DNA from: Gemmatimonadales bacterium
GTDB taxonomy: Bacteria; Gemmatimonadota; Gemmatimonadetes; Palauibacterales; Palauibacteraceae
Reading direction: 5' to 3'
Assembly: GCA_009838765.1 (NCBI GenBank)
Contig: VXQX01000014.1
Location: 1 to 64,000, forward strand
Length of the DNA: 64,000 nt
The notes below the pieces were generated by a model that was not told the origin of the DNA, made no database searches, and saw nothing but the letters and a program-made list of their open reading frames with translations. Shown here piece by piece: positions 1-7,590 of the stretch (the stretch's first letter is position 1; each line of letters starts with the position of its first letter). Both the position numbers and the translations under genes were made by a program.

Positions 1-652
1 GGAGCTGGTTATAAGCGACCGGGTCGGCCGCCGTAGTGGGAGCGGGCGCCGCCGTTGGAGCGGACGCCGCCTCCGGCCCGCCGGCCGAGATGAACGCCAG
101 AATGTCATCCCGGGTCACGCGGCCGGAGGTGCCCGTCCCGGGCACCTGATGGATGTCGACACCATGCTCCGCGGCGATCTTCCGCACGAGCGGCGTTGAT
201 CGAGTCCTTAGCCGTTCATCCCGACTGGAGGGTGCCCGCTCGGCGGCCGGGCCCGGGGATGAGGGCGTGGTGCCCACGGGGAGACCCGCGGGAACCGCCG
301 CCGCCGCAGTTGACGCCATGGGCTCGACAGCCCTCGCGCCCGTCGGTGGATCGCCCGTCGGTGGATCGCCCGCCGCCGGCACCGAAGGTGCGGCGGGCGT
401 CGCGACCCCGGCATCCGTCTCGATGCGGGCGACGACCGTGTCGATCTCGACCGTCTCGCCGTCCTGCACGAGAACTTCCGCCAGGACCCCAGCCGCCGGC
501 GACGGAATGTCCGCGTCTACCTTGTCCGTGGATATCTCGAACAGATCCTCGTCACGCTCGACCGCATCCCCGACCTTCTTGAGCCAGCGCGTCAGCGTCC
601 CTTCCGCGATGGACTCCCCCATCTGCGGCATGATGACATCCACTTTGGACAT
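1..652 (-). CDS. 2-oxoacid dehydrogenase complex E2 (dihydrolipoyl acyltransferase), partial
   Basis: The N-terminal 217 residues of an E2 subunit; the catalytic acyltransferase domain lies beyond the left edge of the window. A lipoyl domain occupies residues 1-80, with the lipoylated lysine in the motif STDKVDADIP at about residue 44. An Ala/Pro-rich linker follows, then a peripheral subunit-binding domain (STPLVRKIAAEHGVD...GRVTRDDI) near residues 145-182. E2 carries acyl groups from E1 to CoA. It starts 33 bases after the E1-beta gene and is surely co-transcribed with it. The substrate (pyruvate, branched-chain or 2-oxoglutarate) cannot be decided from this part. The linker contains an exact 15-base tandem duplication at 341-370, encoding a repeated GDPPT unit. 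Confidence 0.93.
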   Translation of the reverse strand, partial: MSKVDVIMPQMGESIAEGTLTRWLKKVGDAVERDEDLFEISTDKVDADIPSPAAGVLAEVLVQDGETVEIDTVVARIETDAGVATPAAPSVPAAGDPPTGDPPTGARAVEPMASTAAAAVPAGLPVGTTPSSPGPAAERAPSSRDERLRTRSTPLVRKIAAEHGVDIHQVPGTGTSGRVTRDDILAFISAGGPEAASAPTAAPAPTTAADPVAYNQL

Positions 653-685
653 AGGTGTTCTTCCCCGGCGTACAGCCGCGTGGGT

Positions 686-1660
686 TCAGTAACTCAGTTG
701 CAGACGGGCCATCGAGACGATGTCCGCCACTTGGGGCAGATGCGCCTCCTCCAGCTCGGCCGCGTACGGGACCGGCGTGTCGAGTGCGGCCACCCGCCGG
801 ATCGGCGCGTCGAGCCACTCGAACGCGCGCTCACAGACCAGCGCTGCCACCTCGCCGCCGAACCCGCCGAACCGCGGCGCTTCGTGCAGGACGAGAAGTC
901 TCCCCGTCTTCTTCACGCTCTCGAGGACCGCGGCGCCATCGAGCGGTTGTAGCGTCCTCAGATCGACAATCTCGATCTCCGCGCCATCCTCCACCGCCAC
1001 CTGCTCCGCAGCCTCGTGCGCAGTATGGACCATGGCGCCATACGTGACCAGCGTCAGGTCCGTTCCTTCGCGGTGTGTGCGGGCCTTCCCCAGCGGCGTG
1101 AGGAACTCCTCGCCCTCCTCCAGCTCCCCGCGAAGTCGTCGATACAGGTACTTGTGCTCGAAGAAGAGGACCGGGTCCGGGTCCCGTATCGCGGCCGTGA
1201 GCAGTCCCTTCGCATCCCTCACCGTGGCCGGAGCCACCAGCTTGAGGCCCGGCACGTTTGCAAAGTACGACTCGACGTTCTGCGAGTGAAAAGGCCCCGC
1301 GCGCACACCCGCGCCGCACGGTCCGCGAATCACCAACGCGGCCCCCACCCCCGTCCGGTAGCGGACCTTGGCGGCGAAGTTCACGATCACGTTGAAGGCT
1401 GGCGCGATGAAGTCGATGAACTGCATCTCGCACACGGGCTTCAGGCCCATCTGTGCCGCCCCGATCGCCGCGCCCACGATCGCCGCCTCGCTGATCGGGG
1501 TGTCGATGACGCGATCCTCGCCGAATTCCGCGAGCAGCCCCTCCGTTATCCTGAAGGCGCCGCCGTAGGCGCCAATGTCTTCGCCCATGATGAAGACGTC
1601 TGCGTCCGCCCGCATCTCCTCACGGATCGCCTGTCGAATTGCTTCGAGATAGGTAGCCAC
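686..1660 (-). CDS. 2-oxoacid dehydrogenase E1 component, beta subunit
   Basis: A 324-residue protein, the normal length for pyruvate/branched-chain dehydrogenase E1-beta. The transketolase pyrimidine-binding domain is at the N terminus (TYLEAIRQAIREEM, MGEDIG, TPISEAAIVGAAIGAA). The C-terminal transketolase domain follows, with LRTLQPLD and a late HEAPRFGGFGGE segment typical of the family. With an alpha subunit it performs thiamine-diphosphate-dependent decarboxylation of a 2-oxoacid and loads the E2 lipoyl group. No alpha subunit lies in the window. The start is GTG. The gene sits between a YgfZ-like gene and E2 on the same strand. Confidence 0.93.
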   Translation of the reverse strand: MATYLEAIRQAIREEMRADADVFIMGEDIGAYGGAFRITEGLLAEFGEDRVIDTPISEAAIVGAAIGAAQMGLKPVCEMQFIDFIAPAFNVIVNFAAKVRYRTGVGAALVIRGPCGAGVRAGPFHSQNVESYFANVPGLKLVAPATVRDAKGLLTAAIRDPDPVLFFEHKYLYRRLRGELEEGEEFLTPLGKARTHREGTDLTLVTYGAMVHTAHEAAEQVAVEDGAEIEIVDLRTLQPLDGAAVLESVKKTGRLLVLHEAPRFGGFGGEVAALVCERAFEWLDAPIRRVAALDTPVPYAAELEEAHLPQVADIVSMARLQLSY

Positions 1661-1715
1661 GACGCAAAGAATAACCGCGCGCCGCCCGCATCAGCAACGC
1701 CTCGAGGACGATGCT

Positions 1716-2822
1716 TTACTTACACGTAAAGGGCAGTTCCGTGACCAGCAGCTCGACCCCCGGATGGTCGATCGACTCCAGCGCCGCGCCGAGGGCGACC
1801 TCCCGCCGAACGTAACCGAGGCCGATGGGCCCGAAACGCGGAGAATGAACCGCGGAGGTGATGAGACCGACCGGCTTCCCTCCGCCGGCCTTGGAAGGCA
1901 CTCGAAGTTCGGCGCCAACGAGGTCGCGTGCCTGGTGGAGGTCGTCCGGGGTCCAGCGAAGCCCGCGCAGGTGGCGGTTCACACGGCCCCGGTAATGGAT
2001 GCGAGCGACGACTTCCTGGCCGGTGAAGCACCCCTTGGCAAAGCTGATTGCCCGGTCATCCTGGCCCGCCTCCTGGGCCAGCCGCTCCGCGCCGAGTTCG
2101 GACCCGTAGACCGGCAACCCCCGCTCCAGCCGCAGGATCTCCAGGTCGCCGCCGGTGGCGGCGGCTCCACCCGCCCGCGAGACGGCGCTCTCCAGCTGTC
2201 TCGATAGCCGGTCTGCGTCTCCCGCTCGGCCGGCGTGGTCTGCATACAGGTCGAACCCGGGGCCCTCGATCTCCTCGCGGCAAACCACGAGGGCCGGCCT
2301 GCCGGCGATACATAGAGTTGTCGCCTCGAGAGAGGCCAGCTCGCCGGGCTGCCGCACAAACGAGACTCCCGCGGCGGCGGCTTCCCAGTCCTCGAGCGCC
2401 TCGGCGGCCCGCGGCCCGAGGAGCGTATGGACGGAAACGCTCGTCTCGCGGTGCCCCGCGAACATCGGAGGCACGTACGTCCGAAGGTGGTCCATCAGAG
2501 AGGGCAGGGCATCGCCCGTCGCGTCGAGCCAGACGGTTTCCGTGCCCGCCTCTCCGGCGTCGCGTTCGAAACCCGGCACGGGCAGAATCCGGAGATCGGC
2601 GACGACGCGACCGCGGCGATCCAGAAGAAAGGAATAGACACCCCGCCCCAACGGGACGTCCTTCACATCGTTCGAGGCGAGGCCGTTCACGACGCGTAGC
2701 GCCCCCGCCCCCGATACGGCGACGACAGCGCGCGGAATGTTCGAGAACAGCGCGACACGCTCGACGGCGGCACGATACCCCTCGGACCCGGACCGCCCCG
2801 GCATCAGGTCGACGGACCGCAA
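1716..2822 (-). CDS. ygfZ: YgfZ/GcvT-family folate-binding protein
   Basis: A 368-residue protein with the YgfZ signature KGCFTGQE at residues 263-270 (conserved Cys265), followed by a C-terminal barrel segment (KPVGLITSAVHSP...GLGYVRRE). YgfZ proteins bind tetrahydrofolate and help repair or maturation of some Fe-S enzymes; they are not glycine-cleavage T-proteins. That role is family knowledge. The furthest start is TTG at 2822; an ATG at 2804 is equally possible, since neither has a clear ribosome-binding site. It lies just downstream of a terminator that closes the preceding OmpA-like gene, so it probably has its own promoter. Confidence 0.88.
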   Translation of the reverse strand: MRSVDLMPGRSGSEGYRAAVERVALFSNIPRAVVAVSGAGALRVVNGLASNDVKDVPLGRGVYSFLLDRRGRVVADLRILPVPGFERDAGEAGTETVWLDATGDALPSLMDHLRTYVPPMFAGHRETSVSVHTLLGPRAAEALEDWEAAAAGVSFVRQPGELASLEATTLCIAGRPALVVCREEIEGPGFDLYADHAGRAGDADRLSRQLESAVSRAGGAAATGGDLEILRLERGLPVYGSELGAERLAQEAGQDDRAISFAKGCFTGQEVVARIHYRGRVNRHLRGLRWTPDDLHQARDLVGAELRVPSKAGGGKPVGLITSAVHSPRFGPIGLGYVRREVALGAALESIDHPGVELLVTELPFTCK

Positions 2823-2837
2823 GCGGGGTGATGCGGC

Positions 2838-2868
2838 AAAAAAAGCTCCCGGGCCGAAACCCGGGAGC
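2838..2868 (-). terminator. rho-independent terminator after the OmpA-like gene
   Basis: On the minus strand a perfect 9-bp stem (GCTCCCGGG / CCCGGGAGC) with a 6-base loop is followed directly by a run of seven T. It begins 38 bases after the stop codon of the OmpA-like gene. The textbook form and position make it the clearest terminator in the window. Confidence 0.9.
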
Positions 2869-2905
2869 CTCGCTCCAACCTGCCCATCAGCCGCAACTCA
2901 GGACA

Positions 2906-3544
2906 CTAATTCGAGCCCGGTCCGGCCCACTCGACGACGAACGTCGCACGACGGTTCTCGAGCCCGGTCTGGCGATCCTCGACCCCGGTGTCCTGGTTCA
3001 CAAGGCGCGACTCACCCATGGCAACAGTGCCGATGTTGTCGGCGTCCATTCCCGCGGTCTGCACGAGATAGTCCTTCACGCTCTCGGCGCGCTCCTGGGA
3101 CAATCTCATGTTGTAGGCCTCGGATCCGGCGCTGTCGGCGGAGCCTTCCACGGTGATCCGGGCCTGAGGAAAGGACCCCAGGATTGTGGCGGCAAACGCG
3201 TCCAGAATCGGACGGTCGACGGCCCGCACGTCGGAGCTGTTGAAATCGAAGTGCACCGGAAGTGAAACGGCGAGTCCCGCCCCGTGCATGTCGTCGTCGC
3301 TGACATGACCTCCGAACTCCTGCTGCAGGCGATCGAGCCCGCTCCGCAGCTCCTCTATATCGCCCTGGAGCGCCTCTACCGCGTCGGCATTCGCGGAAAT
3401 ACGGGTCTCATGATCCGCAAGTTGCCCGTTGACGGGCTCCATGACGCGATCGAGTTCCCACTGGCGCACGAGCTGCATGCAACCCGCAGACAGGAAGGCT
3501 AGAGTCACCACAACCGTCGACACCCACACCCTGTTCTGGCGCAT
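2906..3544 (-). CDS. OmpA-family peptidoglycan-associated lipoprotein
   Basis: A 212-residue protein. The start at 3544 is set by a strong AGGAGG ribosome-binding site 10 bases upstream. A lipoprotein signal (LAFLSAGC) is followed by a short coiled-coil segment with heptad-like spacing (about residues 30-75). An OmpA C-terminal domain follows (HFDFNSSDVRAVDRP, ITVEGSADSAGSEAYNMRLSQERAESVKDYL, GESRL, ENRRATF). Such proteins anchor the outer membrane to peptidoglycan. The coiled coil before the OmpA domain resembles Lpp/Pal hybrids. It is probably co-transcribed with the beta-barrel gene 25 bases upstream. Confidence 0.9.
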   Translation of the reverse strand: MRQNRVWVSTVVVTLAFLSAGCMQLVRQWELDRVMEPVNGQLADHETRISANADAVEALQGDIEELRSGLDRLQQEFGGHVSDDDMHGAGLAVSLPVHFDFNSSDVRAVDRPILDAFAATILGSFPQARITVEGSADSAGSEAYNMRLSQERAESVKDYLVQTAGMDADNIGTVAMGESRLVNQDTGVEDRQTGLENRRATFVVEWAGPGSN

Positions 3545-3569
3545 CCTGACTACTCCTCCTTTTCTCGAA

Positions 3570-4241
3570 TCATGGGAAGTTGACCCGGAGGCCAACCGAA
3601 AGCGGGATTTCCATTATGGAGCTGAAACCGTGCACGCCGTTGAGTTCGCCGTACACGTGCGTCTCTTCTTCGTCCGTCATGACATAACGGAGATCGGCCT
3701 GCGCGAAGAGCGTGACCATCGGGACTCCCGTATCCGCATGGCGAGCGAAGTTAAGCCCCGCCTTGATTCCGGCGTTACCGGAGAAGTACGACCCGTTGAC
3801 CAGGGCCACGGTATGGAGTCCCGGCATGGGATGGTTCTGCAGCAGGAACGCGTCCGAATCGAGCGTCGAGGCGCCCAGGCCGAAATCGACCGCGACGGTG
3901 GTGCTTCCCATCGGATCCGTGAGGTGGTACTCGATCCCGCCCGTCAGATGGAAGATCTGGAAGTTCGGGTCGATCGCACCCTTCGTGCCGAGCATGTCGA
4001 GAGCCCCCTCGACCCGCAGAGCCAGACGCGGGCGCAGGAAGTAGGACGCCGCGCCCGAGAAGGACGGACCCGCCTCGGCGGCATCGGCGATCTCGCCCAT
4101 GGGTATGGCCATCCCCACTCCGCCCTCGAACGACCAGAACATCGGAGAATAGGGACTCTGGGCCTCGGCCCGGGTCGGCAGAAAAGCGAACGCGGCCATC
4201 GCGCCAACCACCAACACCAGCTTTCTGAACACATCCTTCAT
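3570..4241 (-). CDS. outer-membrane beta-barrel protein
   Basis: A 223-residue secreted protein. The start at 4241 has a consensus AGGAGGT site 5 bases upstream. A signal peptide ends in TRAEAQS. The remainder shows alternating hydrophobic/polar strands typical of a small OmpW/OmpX-like barrel (FWSFEGGVGMAIPMGEI, YFLRPRLALRVEGALDML, GGIEYHL) and ends in SVGLRVNFP. A porin or structural role is inferred; no specific family is recognised. It is followed on the same strand by the OmpA-like lipoprotein, which suggests a joint cell-envelope operon. Confidence 0.8.
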   Translation of the reverse strand: MKDVFRKLVLVVGAMAAFAFLPTRAEAQSPYSPMFWSFEGGVGMAIPMGEIADAAEAGPSFSGAASYFLRPRLALRVEGALDMLGTKGAIDPNFQIFHLTGGIEYHLTDPMGSTTVAVDFGLGASTLDSDAFLLQNHPMPGLHTVALVNGSYFSGNAGIKAGLNFARHADTGVPMVTLFAQADLRYVMTDEEETHVYGELNGVHGFSSIMEIPLSVGLRVNFP

Positions 4242-4485
4242 ATCGACCTCCTGCGAGTTATGAGGCTGCCGAGGAACGCGCGGGCTGTCTGATTCACCAC
4301 GCAAACCACGCACGAACGTCCAACTGCAACCAGCGGCACCCGGCCTCCGATGTCGCCGGAAAAATCGATGCAAGCTAAGCCCGATGTCGAATAACATGCA
4401 AGAGAATACAGCGGGTGCTCAGGTGCGTACGGGAACCTCGTTCCGGGGAGGCCGATCAGGCTCCCGATACGCCAGGATCAGCGGT

Positions 4486-5397
4486 TCAGGCACGGGAGAC
4501 GTACGCCGCCAGGCCCGTCGCGAGGTCACGCGGACGAAAGGCCGGAAAGCGGAGGCGGGCCAGGTCGGAATCGGCGATCCCATCCTGGGTTGCGAAGTCT
4601 ACGGCATCGCGCGACAGGATCTGGCCGGGGAGACGCTCCGCACAGGTGGCGGCGAGCTTGACGAAACCCTCGGGCAGGTGCAGGATCGCCCGGCGCCGTC
4701 CGAGCGCCGTCATGGCCGTCCGAACGACGTCGTCCAACGAGAGGACATCCGGGCCACCCGCCTCCAGAGTGAGCCCGTCTCCCGCCGAACCCAGCGTCGC
4801 CTCGCACACGAGGCCCGCCAGATCATCGACATGTATCGGGGTGATCCGACCGGAGCCATCCCCCAGTTGGGGAAAAACGAGCGGAATCGCGCGAATGAGC
4901 GCGATGAAGCGGTTCAGGCTCCGGTCTTCGGGGCCGTAGACCCATGAAGGTCGAACGATGACGTGGGCGAGGCCCGAGTCCCGCACCGATGCCTCCGCCA
5001 GCCCCTTGGCACGGTACCAGGTACGTGCGGAGCCGGGATCGGCCCCGACCCCGGACAGGTAGACGATCTTGCGTACTCCCGCCTCCACCGCGGCTTCCAC
5101 CAGGGCGGCGGTGCCGCGGGCGTCGACTTCCATGAAGGTCCTGCCGCGGGCGGGCGCCTCCACCGGATAGCCCGGGAACTGGACTGAGAGGATGGCCGCG
5201 TCCACGGCGCCCATCGCCGGGGCGAGCGACGCGGGCCGACGCACATCTCCCTCGACGTACTCCGCCGGGAGCCCGAGGCGCTCCGCGCCGGCGGGGTTTC
5301 GGGTGAGTACGGAAACCCGCGCCCCGCGACCGCGCAGTCCCCGGACGAAGGCCCGCCCGAGAAAGCCTGTTCCACCCGCGACGAGGACCCGTTGCAT
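4486..5397 (-). CDS. NAD(P)-binding SDR, NDUFA9-like atypical epimerase
   Basis: A 303-residue extended/atypical short-chain dehydrogenase. The Rossmann motif GGTGFLG is at residues 8-14. YLSGVGADPGSARTWYRAKGLAE supplies the Tyr-x-x-x-Lys-like catalytic segment, and VIVRPSWVYGPEDRSLNRF is typical of the complex I NDUFA9-like group. The start at 5397 is chosen by GGGAGG 7 bases upstream. Bacterial members are thought to act on lipid, quinone or sugar-like substrates, but the substrate here is unknown. It stands alone, divergent from the aconitase-like gene. Confidence 0.85.
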   Translation of the reverse strand: MQRVLVAGGTGFLGRAFVRGLRGRGARVSVLTRNPAGAERLGLPAEYVEGDVRRPASLAPAMGAVDAAILSVQFPGYPVEAPARGRTFMEVDARGTAALVEAAVEAGVRKIVYLSGVGADPGSARTWYRAKGLAEASVRDSGLAHVIVRPSWVYGPEDRSLNRFIALIRAIPLVFPQLGDGSGRITPIHVDDLAGLVCEATLGSAGDGLTLEAGGPDVLSLDDVVRTAMTALGRRRAILHLPEGFVKLAATCAERLPGQILSRDAVDFATQDGIADSDLARLRFPAFRPRDLATGLAAYVSRA

Positions 5398-5543
5398 GAC
5401 TTCACCTCCCGACTGGCGCCGAGGCGCGCATCGCCTGAACATCCCCGGATAACCCAATGTCACGATCCGGGCGCCGCGCGGATACTCGCAACGGCGGCCC
5501 TGATCATCCCGATCTTCTGGCCCGGTCAGGGCGGGAGTACAAC

Positions 5544-7568
5544 ATGCTGGAACATCTCCTCGAGACCGAGGTCGCCAGGCGCTCGCCGACCGTGCGCTTC
5601 AAGGGCCGGATCCTCTTCCTTACCGAAGATCCCGACCTCATCCGCCGCCAACTCGCGGGTGAGGACCTCGACTGGGATCCATCGATCCCTCTGCGCGACG
5701 ACATTTCGACCGATGAGATCACGCCCGGCTGGGTCTGCTACCACTTCGACGAGAAGCTTGGCGAATACCCATACGTGGGCCTCCTGTGCGGGGACGAACG
5801 GCCGATCGGTCGCAACGACATCCGGAAGGGGGGGTTCGTATGCTCCGTGTCCGGAAAGAGGCGCGGGAAGGGGTCGAGCCGGGAAGCTTCGCCGTATGCC
5901 GAGCGCGCCGCGGGCCTGCGCGTCGTCATCGGGGAGAACATCGAGCGTATCTACGGGGAGAATTGCGCGAACATCGGCCTCCTCGCATCGACGGACTTCT
6001 CCCTCATCGACAAGATCCGGCGTGGGGAGGACATCCCGCTCGACGCGTTCATCGGCGACGCCGGACGCATTCAACGCGACATCATCGAATACGGCGGGTT
6101 GCTCGACTACGCCGTGGCGCGGCTGAAGGGACTCGTCACGCTCCCGGCCATCGCGACTCCGGCCGGCCGCCCGCAGACGATCGCGGAGAAGATCATCGCC
6201 CGGCACTGGGTCGCCGACGCGGCCTCCGGCGCGCTGGGCGTTCCGGCCGTGAAACCGGGCGACACCGGCTTTCTCCGGGCCGATCTTCGCTTCTCCCACG
6301 AGTACGTGACCCCCATGGCGTCGACCTTCTGGGAGGACTTCGCGGGCGATGCGGGGCTGAACCATACCGAGTCCATCGTGTTCTTCCGGGACCATCTCGC
6401 GTTCCTCGACGAGGTCATCACGGAGGAAAGGAAGGCGGCCGGCCTGCTCGACGCGGCCCATGCGCTGCACGACCGCCAGCGGGAGTTTGCCGCCGCCAAG
6501 GGCGTGCGCCTGCACGGCGAACTGCCGGACCGGACGGGGAGCGAGGGGATCTGCCATATCGTGGTGCAGGACCGCTACGCGCTCCCCGGCCAGATCATCA
6601 TCGGCAGCGATTCGCACACCCCGCATTCGGGTGCGCTGGGATGCGTAGCCTTCGGCGTCGGTACGTCCGCGATCGTGAACGCCTGGGCGACCCGCGACGT
6701 CCGGCTGGAAGTGCCGGAGTCGATCCGGGTGAACATCACGGGCGAGCCGCCCGCCGGTGTCGTGGCGAAAGACCTCATCCTCGAACTGCTGCGTCACCCC
6801 ACCGTCAAGAACGGCGAGGCCATCGGACGCATCATCGAATTCACGGGAGAGGCTGTGGTGGCGCTGTCCATCGATGAACGCGCGACCCTGACGAACATGG
6901 CGGCCGAGGTCGGGGGCTTCACCGGCATCATCGCCCCGGACGCGAAGACGGTGGCGTGGATCGCCGGACGGCGCGGGCTGGCGGCGGACGAGGTCCGGGC
7001 GCTGTGCGACGGACTGTACAGCGACGCGGGGGCGGACTACGCGGCGACGATCGAGATGGACGCGAGCGGCATCGAACCGATGGTCGCGACTCCGGGCGAT
7101 CCCGGAAACGGCGTGCCCGTCTCGGCACTCGAAGGAGACGTGAATCTGGACACCGTGTTCGTCGGGTCCTGCACCGGAGCGAAGCGGGCGGACTTCGAGA
7201 TGTATGCCGCGGTGGCCCGGGAGGCGGTGGCGGCGGGGAAGCGGGTGCCGGCGTCCGTTCGCGCCTATGCCCAGTACGGGTCCATCGACGTGGAGGCGTG
7301 GAGCCGGGAACAAGGCCACGACCGGGCGCTCCGGGACGCGGGATTCGATGTCCTCGCTCCCGGTTGCGGAGCCTGCATCAACGCGGGGCCGGGCGTCTCG
7401 ACGACGAAGGAGCAGGTCACGATCAGTTCCATCAACCGGAACTTCCCCGGCCGCAGCGGGCCGGGCCAGGTGTACCTGGCAAGTCCGTTGACGTGCGTGG
7501 CCTCGGCGATCGAGGGAAGAATCGTCGCGTACGGGAATCAGGCGTGGAGCCGCGGGGCCGCCCGCTAG
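5544..7568 (+). CDS. aconitase-superfamily hydro-lyase with N-terminal swivel domain
   Basis: A 674-residue protein. Residues about 1-200 form the swivel (LeuD-like) domain, with GKGSSREASPYAERAAG and GENCANIGL. Catalytic domains 1-3 follow, with GSDSHTPHSGALG. The three likely [4Fe-4S] ligands are the Cys in FVGSCTGAKR and the pair in APGCGACINAG. The order swivel-then-catalytic is that of AcnB without its HEAT-like domain, and the reverse of AcnA, where the swivel is C-terminal. It probably hydrates/dehydrates citrate, isopropylmalate, homocitrate or a related acid; which one cannot be read from the sequence. The ATG at 5544 has GGGAG 8 bases upstream, whereas an earlier ATG at 5457 has no such site. 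Confidence 0.85.
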   Translation: MLEHLLETEVARRSPTVRFKGRILFLTEDPDLIRRQLAGEDLDWDPSIPLRDDISTDEITPGWVCYHFDEKLGEYPYVGLLCGDERPIGRNDIRKGGFVCSVSGKRRGKGSSREASPYAERAAGLRVVIGENIERIYGENCANIGLLASTDFSLIDKIRRGEDIPLDAFIGDAGRIQRDIIEYGGLLDYAVARLKGLVTLPAIATPAGRPQTIAEKIIARHWVADAASGALGVPAVKPGDTGFLRADLRFSHEYVTPMASTFWEDFAGDAGLNHTESIVFFRDHLAFLDEVITEERKAAGLLDAAHALHDRQREFAAAKGVRLHGELPDRTGSEGICHIVVQDRYALPGQIIIGSDSHTPHSGALGCVAFGVGTSAIVNAWATRDVRLEVPESIRVNITGEPPAGVVAKDLILELLRHPTVKNGEAIGRIIEFTGEAVVALSIDERATLTNMAAEVGGFTGIIAPDAKTVAWIAGRRGLAADEVRALCDGLYSDAGADYAATIEMDASGIEPMVATPGDPGNGVPVSALEGDVNLDTVFVGSCTGAKRADFEMYAAVAREAVAAGKRVPASVRAYAQYGSIDVEAWSREQGHDRALRDAGFDVLAPGCGACINAGPGVSTTKEQVTISSINRNFPGRSGPGQVYLASPLTCVASAIEGRIVAYGNQAWSRGAAR

Positions 7569-7590
7569 ACGAGGGCGAGGGCGGTTCGGG

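Noticed and set aside
341-370. 15-base tandem duplication in the E2 gene as a possible mobile or regulatory repeat
   Set aside because: It is in frame within the flexible Ala/Pro linker, where such changes are common and harmless.
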